From Fimbriimonadaceae bacterium (lineage in GTDB: Bacteria; Armatimonadota; Fimbriimonadia; Fimbriimonadales; Fimbriimonadaceae), in NCBI GenBank assembly GCA_026129685.1, contig JAHCHO010000002.1:434001-498000 (forward strand): DNA of 64,000 nucleotides, in the 5' to 3' direction. Below the pieces are notes generated by a model. It did no database searches, was not told where the DNA came from, and saw nothing but the letters and a program-made list of their open reading frames with translations. How positions within the stretch are numbered: the stretch's first letter is position 1; the number at the start of each line of letters is the position of its first letter. A program made the position numbers and the translations under genes. Positions 18,155 through 26,972 of the stretch are shown here, piece after piece.

Positions 18155-19439
18155 GGAGTACTCTCGACGCCTGGTCGTCGAGCTGATCGAAGAGAACCCG
18201 TTCGCGGTGCGGCCCGTGCTCCAGATTCTGGAGACGCGGTTCACCGACACGGTGCCGACCCTCGCGGTCAGCCTCCAGGAGCGGCCCGTTCTGCTCGTGA
18301 ACCTGGCTTTTTTGGCGCGACACTGCCGAACGGACGAACACGTTAAGGCGTGCCTGTTGCACGAGTTCCTCCACGTGTTGCTCGGGCACACGAGGCGCTT
18401 CAAGGAGATCGGGTTCAACCTGAACGTCGCCCTTGACGCGGTGATCAACGCGATCATCCACCGGACGGCCGGGACCGCGTACTCCGACTTCTTCACCCGT
18501 TACTACGGGCAGCGTCGCGACGTGATGGCGCTCCTGCGTCCGCCAAGACCGACGAGTGGCCGAGGGTTCCGGAACCCGGGCGGTTCGGAAGCGTTGGGAC
18601 GGGCTTGGCAGGATCTCTACGAAGGCAAGCTGGTCGCCGACGACATTCTCGACCTGGCCAAGACAATGCCGCCACCCGATGGCGACGTGGTGTTCGTCGG
18701 CAATCACGAGGGCCTTCGGTGGGACGACGAGAGTCCGATGGCCGGGGCCATCCAGGAGAGCCTTCGCCAGATCCGAGTTCCGGGCATCTGGCCGGGCGGC
18801 GCCGGACGCCCGAGCGCCTTCGATTGCCGGGCCGATCACCGGGCGGTCGCGCTCGAGCGCTGGAAGAGCCGTACCTTCGCCGTACTCAAGCGGCACCTGG
18901 TCCCGGATCGTCGCGGGCTTGCCGAAGCGTCGGACCGGCCCTACCGATTGCCAATCCCGAGCCCGCGCGATCGGCGAGGCTTCCTGCGCGCCCTCTGGTC
19001 GCCGATCGTCCCCGAGTTCGAGTGGGCGGGTTCCACGACGCGTCCGATCGGGGCGGCGAACGTGTACCTCGACGTTTCCGGCTCTATGAACCACGAAATG
19101 CCGCTGATCATCGAGCTTCTCTTCCAGCTTCGTCGCGCCATCCGCACCCCGTTCTGGGCGTTCAGCAACGAAGTCGCGCCGGCGACGATCCGGGACAGCC
19201 GGCTGGAGACGACGACGACGGGCGGCACGAGCATGAACTGCGTGTTGCGGCACCTGGAGCGGACACGACCGCCCTCGGCGGTCGTGGTCACGGACGGGTA
19301 CATCGAGCCGGTCGATCAGCAGTGCCTCCATCGCGTAGGCAAGACACGACTGGTCGCCGTGGTCACCCGCAAGGGCTCGACGGCAGAGCTGGAGCGCGCC
19401 AGCATCCCCTTCGTCCAACTGGAGGAACTCCCGCGATGA
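18141..19439 (+). CDS. Putative metallopeptidase-VWA protein (DUF2201-like)
   Basis: A 432-residue protein. The N-terminal part carries a zinc-protease helix HEFLH (H74, E75, H78) in CLLHEFLHVLLGH, as in DUF2201_N. The C-terminal part is a VWA-like domain with an apparent metal-ion-dependent adhesion site: DVSGS (D311) and a later TGGTSMN. The middle is long and unassigned. The start at 18141 has a strong Shine-Dalgarno (GGAGGG, five bases upstream) inside the previous gene. VWA proteins are the classic partners of MoxR ATPases. Whether the HExxH centre is an active protease is unknown. The last four bases overlap the metK-like gene. Confidence 0.82.
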   Translation: MRLTEEYSRRLVVELIEENPFAVRPVLQILETRFTDTVPTLAVSLQERPVLLVNLAFLARHCRTDEHVKACLLHEFLHVLLGHTRRFKEIGFNLNVALDAVINAIIHRTAGTAYSDFFTRYYGQRRDVMALLRPPRPTSGRGFRNPGGSEALGRAWQDLYEGKLVADDILDLAKTMPPPDGDVVFVGNHEGLRWDDESPMAGAIQESLRQIRVPGIWPGGAGRPSAFDCRADHRAVALERWKSRTFAVLKRHLVPDRRGLAEASDRPYRLPIPSPRDRRGFLRALWSPIVPEFEWAGSTTRPIGAANVYLDVSGSMNHEMPLIIELLFQLRRAIRTPFWAFSNEVAPATIRDSRLETTTTGGTSMNCVLRHLERTRPPSAVVVTDGYIEPVDQQCLHRVGKTRLVAVVTRKGSTAELERASIPFVQLEELPR

Positions 19440-20527
19440 TCCGCGTTTCGGAGGCCGTGTTGCCGGGGCACCCGGACAAGCTCTGCGATCGGATCGCCGA
19501 CGAGATCGTGGCGGAGGCCTACCGAGCCGACGACCGTGCGTGCGTTCAGGTCGAGATGGCCTGCTGGCGAAACGAGTTCACCTTGACCGGTCACGTCGTG
19601 GCGCGTCGGCCCGTCCGGACTCTTTTGGCCGACATTGTTCGGCGGGTAGCGAACGAGGTGGGCTTCTGCGGGGAGAACGCCGTTCAGGCCGATCGCTTCG
19701 ACGTCCGGTGCGCGGTCGGGGTCGTCCGGGACGACCCGCGCGAGTGGACGGACCGAGTGAACGATCAGAGCATCGTCGTGGGCTACGCGGGCTACGATGC
19801 CAGGACCCGTTGGCTGCCGCCCGAGCACTTCCTCGCGCTTGCTCTGAGCGAGGCGCTTGCAGATTCGTGCCGGAACGGGGCGCTCCAGGGGCAGGGCCCG
19901 GACGGCAAACTCCTGGTGCGAGTGCGGGAATCCGGAAACGAGTGGGCGCTGGAACACCTGCTGGTCAGCCTCCAGCATCTTGACCACACGCCGCTCGCCG
20001 AGTTGTGCGGCCTCGTGGTCCGGGTGCTGCGCGACGCCTACGAGGCGATCCGCCGAGGCGACCCCCGGTGGGTCCTGCCATTCGACGACGTCGGGCTCAT
20101 GGTGAACCCCAACGGCCCCTTCCTGAAAGGGGGGCCGCTCGCCGACAACGGTCAGACCGGACGCAAACTCGTGGTGGACCAGTACGGGCCCCGGGTTCCG
20201 ATCGGCGGGGGGGCCCTGTCCGGGAAGGACCTTTCGAACATCGATCGGGCGGGCGCCTACGCGGCACGAGCGGCGGCGGTGGCGACGGTGGCGGGAGGAG
20301 CGACGGAGTGCCGGGTGCGGGTGTGCTACGCGCCCAACGTCTCGAGGCCGCTCGACGTTGGTTGGGATTTGGTCGGCCGGGGACCGCGCTTTGACGACGC
20401 ATGGTTCGATCACCGGTCGGTGGTCGCTTGTTTCCCGGCGGCTTGTTTCGACCCGCGCGTCGCCTCGAGGGGGCACTACCACGACCTTGACCTGCCCTGG
20501 AATCGGCCTACCCGGGAGGACCCTTGA
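19436..20527 (+). CDS. Divergent S-adenosylmethionine synthetase (MetK-like)
   Basis: A 363-residue MetK homologue, shorter than the usual 380-400. Conserved features are GHPDK (H12, D14, K15), VEMACW (potassium-site Glu), NDQ for the usual GDQ, PDGK, a QH pair in VSLQH, GGP then TGRK, and GGGALSGKD. Unusual features, from comparison with E. coli MetK recalled from memory: the GEI Glu after the first strand is His (TGHV), the PTGRF Arg is Pro (PNGPF), and the second Lys of SGKDPSKVD is Asn (SGKDLSNID). It could still make SAM, work with an altered substrate, or be a sensor. The ATGA start overlaps the VWA gene, and the operon lies behind a SAM riboswitch. Confidence 0.85.
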   Translation: MIRVSEAVLPGHPDKLCDRIADEIVAEAYRADDRACVQVEMACWRNEFTLTGHVVARRPVRTLLADIVRRVANEVGFCGENAVQADRFDVRCAVGVVRDDPREWTDRVNDQSIVVGYAGYDARTRWLPPEHFLALALSEALADSCRNGALQGQGPDGKLLVRVRESGNEWALEHLLVSLQHLDHTPLAELCGLVVRVLRDAYEAIRRGDPRWVLPFDDVGLMVNPNGPFLKGGPLADNGQTGRKLVVDQYGPRVPIGGGALSGKDLSNIDRAGAYAARAAAVATVAGGATECRVRVCYAPNVSRPLDVGWDLVGRGPRFDDAWFDHRSVVACFPAACFDPRVASRGHYHDLDLPWNRPTREDP

Positions 20528-21251
20528 CCGATCGGGAGTGGGCACTCGCCGAGTTGGGTCTCGACGTTACGGCGCGGTACGAGGACGTGGAAGCGGCGCG
20601 CGCGGCGCGCTTGGCGTCCGCGACCCCGGAGGGGGCCAAACGAGTCGAGTACGCGCGCGACACCCTCGTTTTCTGAGACCTGTCCGGCGAGTACCCGTTC
20701 GGCTCTCCTTTGGAGCCGGAACCGACGCTCGCAGATCCGTCTCCGACAGACACGCTGTGCGATCCGACCGACACGCCCGCCTTGGGCTGTCCCCCGCCGG
20801 CCGACGAGCCCCGAGACCTTGCCGGCCGAATGCGGCAAGGGGCCCTGGTGCTGCTCCGCACGATCGCTTACTTTGGCAGCGCGCTTCTGGCGGTCTGTTG
20901 CCGGGTTTGTTCGTGTTCGGGGTATGGGCGACATACGAGTTCGTGTCGGGACTGGTCAGGCCGCCGCCCGGGTTGGAGCGCCCGCTCGGTCGCAACGTTC
21001 ACCCGAGGTCGTCCTCGATGGACCCCAGACCTCGGGTCGACGATGACACCGACTACCGCGACTCGGTCAAGGAACCGCTTCTTGAGGAGGATCTTGGGCC
21101 ACCGAAAGACCCCGACGCCACCAGGTGGCGCGGCGACTTCCTCGACGATATTGGAGACCCGGGAGACGACCCCTACGAGCCACCCCCGCTTGAATACGAA
21201 GAACCGGAAGACGAATGGGGCGGAGATCCACCCCTTGTGGACGACTACTAG
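20524..21251 (+). pseudogene. Broken membrane-protein gene with J-like N-terminus
   Basis: A TTG at 20524 overlaps the metK-like stop (TTGA) and opens 50 codons that end at TGA 20674-20676. The same frame continues coherently after the TGA (Pro/Asp/Thr-rich, then RTIAYFGSALLAV), and the protein-like reading then moves by one base near 20880-20905 into LPGLFVFGVWATYEFVSGL and a strongly acidic tail ending at 21251. Joined, this gives a protein of about 240 residues: a J-domain-like helix pair without HPD (LGLDVTARYEDVEAARAARL), one membrane segment and an acidic C-terminus. One TGA (a TGG would read Trp) and one frameshift separate it from an intact gene. Decay, assembly error or recoding are all possible. 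Confidence 0.6.
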
Positions 21252-21265
21252 AGCCCCAGCCCCCC

Positions 21266-24200
21266 TTATCCGCCGCCCCGGGACTTCGCGGGGCTCGGGT
21301 CGGGCGGCTGAACCGGGCGCTGGATCGGCTTCTCACGCACCTTCTTGAGCATCTCTTCGACCGCCCGATCGAGTTGGTCGTCCTTGCCCTTGGCCCAGTT
21401 GTTGGGGTCGTTCTCGACCTCGATATCCGGGACGACGCCCGTACCTTCGACCTGCCAACCTTCGCCGTCGCGCCAGTTGCCGTATCGCGGAACCTGGATT
21501 CCGCCGCCGTCCACGAGCGGCCACATCGGCGCCGAGCCGACGAGCGCGCCGTAAGTGCGCTTCCCGATCAGCGGCCCCAGCTTTTCAAGTCGGAACCGGG
21601 TGGGGAAGCCTTCGCCGTCCGAATACGCCTTCTCGTCGATGATCAGGCAGAGATGGCCTTCGAAGGCGTCGTGGTAGCGGGTGCTGGCCTCGACGCTGTT
21701 GCGCTGACTACGGCGGAGGGTCGGCTTCTTGGCGAGAAGTTTGGCAAGGACCCCGCCGATGTAGCCCCCACCGTTGCCACGGATGTCGATCACGATCGCC
21801 TCTTTGTCGATCTGCGCGAAGTACTGCCGGGTGAAGTCCGCGTAATCGGGGTCCCCCATGCCCGAGAGGAACACGTAGCCCACCTTGCCCGCCGACTTCT
21901 GGCGGACGTACTCGCGGTTCCGCTTCACCTCGTCGCGTTGCCAAAGGGCGCGGTGGGCGGTCGCGGGGATCGGTTTGACGTAGAGCGCGCGCGCGCCCTC
22001 CTCGCTGGGCTTGTCGTTGACCTTCACCGAAATGGTCTGGCCCGCCTTGTCCATTAGGAGGGCGTTCGGGTCCACCGACTCGGTCACCTTCTGGCCGGCG
22101 ATCTCGATCAGGTAGGCGCCTTCGCTCACGTTCATCCCGAGGGCGGCGAGGGGACCTTCCATGAGGCCGTCGCCATCGTAGATCCGGGCGATGCGGTGAA
22201 AGCCCCCCTCCGGCTTGGTCTCGATCCCTAGGAAGGCGGGCACCGAGGCACCGGAAACGGCCGGGTTGGGCGGCTGAGCGCGGAAGGAGTGGCCGATCGA
22301 GAGCTCGGCCTGGAGCCAGCGGATGAGTTCCGTCAGTTCGCTGCGCGAGCGGACCTGGGGCAGGAACCTGGCGTACTTCTGGCCGATCGCGTCCCAGTCG
22401 GCGCCGTGCATGTTCCGCACGTAGAAGTAGTCGCGGCAGAGCCGCCAGGCGTCCCAGTACATCTGTTCCCACTCCTTTGCCGGGTCCACGTCGAGTTTGA
22501 GGCTCGCGAAGTTGACCGTCGGCGTGGTGGGCGGCAGGTCGGTGCCGGTCACGTCCACGATGCGGAAGCCGCCGCCACCGGAGACAAGGAGTTTCTTGCC
22601 GTCGGCGGAGACGTCAAAGGACGTCCCCGCGATCACCTTGCCCGCCTTCTTCCCGGTCAGGTCGTAGAAGGAGATCGAGCCGTCGCCCGCGGCGAGGATG
22701 CGGTTCCCTACCATATCGACTTGCGTGTACTGGCCCGGGGGGAGCGGGACCTTCACCAGTCGACGGTAGAGCCCGTCGAGGTCGGGACCCTTCTTCTCCT
22801 CCGGTTTCTTCTCTTCCGCCGGCTTGGCCTCGACGGGCTTCGTCTCACCGGTCTTGACCTCGGTCTCGGCCTTCTTGGGCTCCTCCTTCTTCGGTTCCTC
22901 GTCGTTCTCGGGCAGGAAGGGGGACGGGGTGTCCTTGCGCAGGGCCAAGAGAAACACCTCGGGCTGTCGGCCGGAAGACAGTTGGGAGTAGATTTCGTCG
23001 TACTGGGGGTTGAAGGCGCGCCAAGAGACGAAGACGAGCCATTTGCCGTCACGGCTGAAGGCGGGCGCAGAATCGGCGTAGACGCCGTCGCTGACCGGAT
23101 GGCTCTTGCCACTTTCGATGTCGTACAGGTTGATCCGGTTCAGGTACTGCTGGGACCAGGGCTTTTGATCCTGAAACACGAGCCACTTCGAGTCGGGCGA
23201 AAAGTTGTGGGGGAGGGCGGTGATCTCGCGGCGGGCGGTGGTGACGAGGCGCTCGTCCGTTCCGTCGGCCTTGATCAGGCGGAGCCGCAGTTCGCTATCG
23301 CCGATCGCCAGCCATTTGCCGTCGGGCGACCACTTGATGGAGTCGATCTGCCTTCCCCCGTCCTTCGTGACCTGAACGGGCTTGGTGCCGTCGATCTCGG
23401 CGACGTAGACCTGGTTCTCCCGGGTCTCGTCCGAGATGTAGGCGAGTTTGGTGCCGTCGGGCGAGACGCTCGGCAGACGGTACCGGACCCCCGGCTTGGC
23501 CAACACGACACGGATTTCGCCTTCCTTGGCGGGAACGGACACGATCTGGCCGCGCGCCTCGATCACGAGACGTTTGCCAGTGGGGGTCAGACTCGCCGAA
23601 CCGGTGAACAAGGTTGCGTTGACCTTGGTCGGGCGAGCGTGGAGGCGGTCGGAGGCCAGGTCGATCGCCAGTTCTTGGACCTTTGCGCTCTTGATGTCGT
23701 ACGTTTCGAGCGTGTTGCCCTTGACGTAGATCAGCTTCTGGCCGTCCGTCTCGAGGTCCATAACCTCGACGTCGTAGGGGCCGGCGTGGCGCTTGAGGTC
23801 CTTGCCGTCCGCCGTCACCGAGCACACGCTGAACGTCGCGTTCTCCTCCTTTACGAAGTAGATGCGCTCGCCGACCCACTGGGGGTACTGGCTCTGGGTC
23901 TTGGCCTCGTAGACCTTGCGGAAAGACTTGGCAGCGAGGTCGCCGACCCAAAGGTCGTTTCTCGCGCCGCCCTGGTAGCGGAACCAGGCGCCGCCGGAGA
24001 CCGCCGGGAAGCGGGTGTAGGCGATCTTGGTCCCCGTCGCACCGTAGCCGCCCTGACCGAGAGTCTGCAGGGGCAGTTCGGTGGGCACGCCGCCCTGTAC
24101 GGGAATTTCGTAGCCTCGGAAGTCGCCGAACGCGTCGAGGCTCGTGTAGAGCACGCCGCTCGCGTCGGGCTTCCAGGCCTGGACGAGGGCGGTGGTGAGA

Positions 24201-24511
24201 TGGGTGGTCAACCGAACCGGGATGCCCCCGGCGACGGGCATCGTGTAGACCTGATTCGCGCCCTCGTATTGGGCGGTGAAAGCCAGGGTCCGGCCGTCGG
24301 GCGAGAAGCGCGCGCGGGTTTCGACCCCGTCGTGGCGGGTCAGGCGCGTCGCTTTGCCCGAAGCGATGGAAGCGAGCCAGAGGTCGCCCTCCCGCGTGAA
24401 GACCACTTGGTCACCGTGGATGTCGGGCTGGGCGAGAAAGGCGCCGATTTCCGCCTGCGCGGAGGCGACAACGAGAGCCAGAGCCAGGGAAGCGACGCTT
24501 CGACGGACCAT
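21266..24511 (-). CDS. Tricorn-type S41 serine protease, exported
   Basis: A 1081-residue protein with a signal peptide (SVASLALALVVASAQA). WD40/TolB-like beta-propeller repeats fill the first half (FSPDGRTLAF, VSPDGTKLAYISD, WSPDGKWLAI). A Lys/Glu/Pro-rich low-complexity stretch follows near residues 520-570, then the tricorn core, PDZ domain and S41 catalytic domain. Catalytic Ser-Asp sit in AYSDGEGF (near S964); the charge-relay His is in SIGHSF, where the Ser normally before it is Gly. WQVEGTGVVPDIEVE holds the probable later Glu. It should degrade peptides outside the cytoplasm. TAGACT lies six bases before its ATG, pointing to a leaderless transcript. Convergent with the broken gene. 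Confidence 0.9.
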   Translation of the reverse strand: MVRRSVASLALALVVASAQAEIGAFLAQPDIHGDQVVFTREGDLWLASIASGKATRLTRHDGVETRARFSPDGRTLAFTAQYEGANQVYTMPVAGGIPVRLTTHLTTALVQAWKPDASGVLYTSLDAFGDFRGYEIPVQGGVPTELPLQTLGQGGYGATGTKIAYTRFPAVSGGAWFRYQGGARNDLWVGDLAAKSFRKVYEAKTQSQYPQWVGERIYFVKEENATFSVCSVTADGKDLKRHAGPYDVEVMDLETDGQKLIYVKGNTLETYDIKSAKVQELAIDLASDRLHARPTKVNATLFTGSASLTPTGKRLVIEARGQIVSVPAKEGEIRVVLAKPGVRYRLPSVSPDGTKLAYISDETRENQVYVAEIDGTKPVQVTKDGGRQIDSIKWSPDGKWLAIGDSELRLRLIKADGTDERLVTTARREITALPHNFSPDSKWLVFQDQKPWSQQYLNRINLYDIESGKSHPVSDGVYADSAPAFSRDGKWLVFVSWRAFNPQYDEIYSQLSSGRQPEVFLLALRKDTPSPFLPENDEEPKKEEPKKAETEVKTGETKPVEAKPAEEKKPEEKKGPDLDGLYRRLVKVPLPPGQYTQVDMVGNRILAAGDGSISFYDLTGKKAGKVIAGTSFDVSADGKKLLVSGGGGFRIVDVTGTDLPPTTPTVNFASLKLDVDPAKEWEQMYWDAWRLCRDYFYVRNMHGADWDAIGQKYARFLPQVRSRSELTELIRWLQAELSIGHSFRAQPPNPAVSGASVPAFLGIETKPEGGFHRIARIYDGDGLMEGPLAALGMNVSEGAYLIEIAGQKVTESVDPNALLMDKAGQTISVKVNDKPSEEGARALYVKPIPATAHRALWQRDEVKRNREYVRQKSAGKVGYVFLSGMGDPDYADFTRQYFAQIDKEAIVIDIRGNGGGYIGGVLAKLLAKKPTLRRSQRNSVEASTRYHDAFEGHLCLIIDEKAYSDGEGFPTRFRLEKLGPLIGKRTYGALVGSAPMWPLVDGGGIQVPRYGNWRDGEGWQVEGTGVVPDIEVENDPNNWAKGKDDQLDRAVEEMLKKVREKPIQRPVQPPDPSPAKSRGGG

Positions 24512-24671
24512 GGCGAAAGTCTAGACGATCCCATACCGGATCGCCACCCCGGAGTCGCGGGTCAGCGGAGATTGGAGAAGACGAGACCGGCTCGATGCGG
24601 CGAGCCTCGGGGTGTCCGCAGGGATCGACCGGTCGGCAGGACGAAACGCTTCGTTCTCGAAATCGGAGAGC

Positions 24672-25310
24672 ATGGACTCGACCTCGGCGATGACGTTCCG
24701 CACGAAGTGCGTGGTGTGTCTGGGAGACAGCATCACCGAGGCGGCGGACGCCGACGAGGGGTACGTCTTGGCCATCCGGCGTCTCGTGGAGCCGGCGGGA
24801 ACGATGGTGGTGAACGCGGGCGTCGGCGGCAACCGCTCGACCGATATGCGTGCCCGCTTCGAAAGCGACGTCGTGCGCAGGCTGAAAGAGTTTGCCCCAG
24901 GGCTGGTGACGATCAGCGTCGGCGTCAACGACGTCTGGCGGTTCTTCGACAAGCTCGACGACGGCGTCCCCCTGGGCACGTACCGCCGGATGCTCGAAGA
25001 GATGGCAGACTTGGCCGTGGGCGCGGGAGGCAAGGTTCTCTTCCTCTCGCCGACGATCATCGGGGAGGACATCGACGCTGCCCCCAACCTCAAGGTCCAG
25101 GACTACATCGGCGCGATGAGCGAGATCGCCTACGGGAAGAGTTGCGCGTTCGTGAATCTGTTCGAGCCGTTCGCCCGGGTCTTGCGGGCGTACCAGGCGC
25201 TCGCCGGGAAGGAGGGTCTGCTCTTGACGACGGACGGGGTCCACCTGCGCGAGGCGGGCAACCGGCTGATGGCGATGCAGGTTCTACGAGCGCTGGGGCT
25301 GGAGGATTGA
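24672..25310 (+). CDS. SGNH/GDSL hydrolase
   Basis: About 212 residues with the SGNH blocks: GDSIT (nucleophile Ser), GVGGNRSTD (Gly), GVND (Asn) and DGVHLREAGN (Asp, His). Acts as an esterase, probably deacetylating a carbohydrate or lipid. No signal peptide is seen. The start at 24672 has GGAGAG just upstream but very close; ATG 24690 is an alternative that also retains the GDSIT block. It is divergent from the tricorn gene and convergent with the small membrane protein. Confidence 0.85.
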   Translation: MDSTSAMTFRTKCVVCLGDSITEAADADEGYVLAIRRLVEPAGTMVVNAGVGGNRSTDMRARFESDVVRRLKEFAPGLVTISVGVNDVWRFFDKLDDGVPLGTYRRMLEEMADLAVGAGGKVLFLSPTIIGEDIDAAPNLKVQDYIGAMSEIAYGKSCAFVNLFEPFARVLRAYQALAGKEGLLLTTDGVHLREAGNRLMAMQVLRALGLED

Positions 25311-25314
25311 GCGC

Positions 25315-25884
25315 TCAGCCATTGCTCGCCGGCACGTACTCGACTCCCGCCCATTCGGCGAGGACGAGTCCGAGCCACGCACTCCGCTCGGCTTCTTGAC
25401 GATAGAGCACGGTCACCGCCGTGTCGGCCTCCAAGCGGAGACCCCAGGAAGGAAAGCTGTCGTCGCCGCGTCCCCCGTCCTGAACTTGCCTCACGGAGCG
25501 GATCACCCCCTTCGGCACCTCGCGCGAGCGGAGCCACCGACCGAGGGCGCGAACAATCGCCACACGATCGTCGCCCAGCATCACCATCGTCTTGCCGAAG
25601 AACATCCACGCGGCGAACAGACCGACACCGATCAAGGACGCCAAGAACACGAGCACGAACAGAAGCGAAGGGATGGGCGGCCGCTTCATCTCGCCTCTTA
25701 TGAAGGCCAAGGTCAGGTGAAAGGTCCCGGTCGCCCAGCCACCGATCCAGGTGATAAGGAACGCCTTCATGCAACCCATGCCTTGAGGGGTGTAAACGAC
25801 GATGATCCGATCGCCGGGCTCCAGCACCTGGAACCCTTGAGGCGGGTCGGCAAGTCGCGCGGCGAGTTGGCTCAAGGTGCCCAT
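25315..25884 (-). CDS. Integral membrane protein of unknown function
   Basis: A 189-residue protein with two hydrophobic segments: AFLITWIGGWATGTFHLTLA, then SLLFVLVFLASLIGVGLFAA. The rest is soluble and mixed. I do not recognise a family. It overlaps the end of purK by 13 bases and so is the last gene of the leftward fabI-ftcD-purK run. A longer start inside purK (25929) is possible, but the ATG at 25884 is adjacent to the purK stop and is preferred. Confidence 0.65.
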   Translation of the reverse strand: MGTLSQLAARLADPPQGFQVLEPGDRIIVVYTPQGMGCMKAFLITWIGGWATGTFHLTLAFIRGEMKRPPIPSLLFVLVFLASLIGVGLFAAWMFFGKTMVMLGDDRVAIVRALGRWLRSREVPKGVIRSVRQVQDGGRGDDSFPSWGLRLEADTAVTVLYRQEAERSAWLGLVLAEWAGVEYVPASNG

Positions 25885-26972
25885 GCCTTGTAGAACCGGT
25901 GCCTCGCCTCGACGGCCCGCTCGACGCAACCCTCACCGACCGCGTTCAGGTGCCCCATCTTCCTTCCCGCCCGGTTCTCCTTGCCGTACCAATGGAGGTG
26001 GACGCCGGGCACCGTCAACGCGGCGGCCAGCCCGTGCCGAAAGTCGCCCGCGCCGGCCCGGCCCAAGAGGTTCGCCATGCATACAGGTCGCCCGGTTGGT
26101 TCCGCCAAGGGCAATCCCATCGCCAGGCGAACGTGCTGCTCGAACTGGCTCACGCCGCCCCCGTCAAGGGAGTAGTGACCGGTGTTGTGGGGGCGCGGGG
26201 CGATCTCGTTGACCAGGAACGACCCGTCCTGCGCTTCGAACAACTCGACTCCGAAGAGACCGAAGCCGCCAACCGCCTCGGCCGCCGCGATCGCTACCGC
26301 CGAGGCGTCTACCCCCGCCGGGAAGACCAGGTCGCAAACGTGGTCCGTCTGGACCGTTTCCATCGTCGAGAAGGCGCCGGTTCGGAGGGGGGAACGGAAA
26401 ACCATCACGGCGAGCTCGCGACGAAACGGGACGAAGGTCTCGGCGAGCCAACCCCCTTCGCCCCATTCGCCTTGGAGGGCCGCCAGTTCTTCGCGCGTCC
26501 GCACCGTCCGCGTTCCCTTTCCGTCGTAGCCGCCGAAACGCGCCTTGAGGACCATGGGGAGTCCGATCCGGTCAAGCGCCTGGTCGGCGTCGCGCAGGGC
26601 GAGGGCATGGGGCGAGGGCACGCCGGATCGGGCGTAGGCCTCGCGCTGGCGGAGCTTGTCCTGGATGGTCTCGAGGCAGGCGACGCCGGGCATCAAACGC
26701 GATTCGTCGGCGCCCGCCCGAAGGATCGCCTCGCGGATCGCCGAACCAGGGATGAACTCGTTCTCCAGGGTAACGCGATCGCACCGGCGGAAGACCTCGG
26801 CGATCGCCAGCGGGTCGGCGAGCGCGCCCACGACCCCTTCCGCCACTTGTGCGGCGGGGCTGTTCGGCGTCGGGTCGAGCGATAGGCAGGTAAAGCCCAT
26901 CCGCTGGGCCGCCATGATGGACATGCGGGCGAGTTGCCCTCCGCCGAGGAAGCCCAGGTCAAGCGAGGACAT
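25872..26972 (-). CDS. purK: N5-carboxyaminoimidazole ribonucleotide synthase
   Basis: A 366-residue ATP-grasp enzyme that converts AIR, ATP and bicarbonate to N5-CAIR in purine synthesis. Typical features are GFLGGGQLARM (N-terminal), VTLENEFIP, KARFGGYDGKGT (ATP-grasp loop), VELFEAQDGSFLVNEIAPRPHNTGHYS (metal-binding Glu/Asn) and HWYGKE near the end. Its start overlaps the formiminotransferase gene by 14 bases. The usual partner purE is not in the window. Confidence 0.95.
   Translation of the reverse strand: MSSLDLGFLGGGQLARMSIMAAQRMGFTCLSLDPTPNSPAAQVAEGVVGALADPLAIAEVFRRCDRVTLENEFIPGSAIREAILRAGADESRLMPGVACLETIQDKLRQREAYARSGVPSPHALALRDADQALDRIGLPMVLKARFGGYDGKGTRTVRTREELAALQGEWGEGGWLAETFVPFRRELAVMVFRSPLRTGAFSTMETVQTDHVCDLVFPAGVDASAVAIAAAEAVGGFGLFGVELFEAQDGSFLVNEIAPRPHNTGHYSLDGGGVSQFEQHVRLAMGLPLAEPTGRPVCMANLLGRAGAGDFRHGLAAALTVPGVHLHWYGKENRAGRKMGHLNAVGEGCVERAVEARHRFYKAWAP

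Noticed and set aside
16326-19439. Mg- or Co-chelatase subunits (ChlI/ChlD or CobS/CobT)
   Set aside because: MoxR plus VWA is superficially alike, but no chelatase large subunit (ChlH or CobN) or tetrapyrrole gene is near and the VWA protein has an HExxH domain, fitting the DUF2201 type better.
22289-25399. A 1036-codon plus-strand frame across the tricorn gene
   Set aside because: No domain motifs; the minus strand carries the signal peptide, propeller repeats and S41 motifs. Its far end overlaps the real SGNH gene in another frame.
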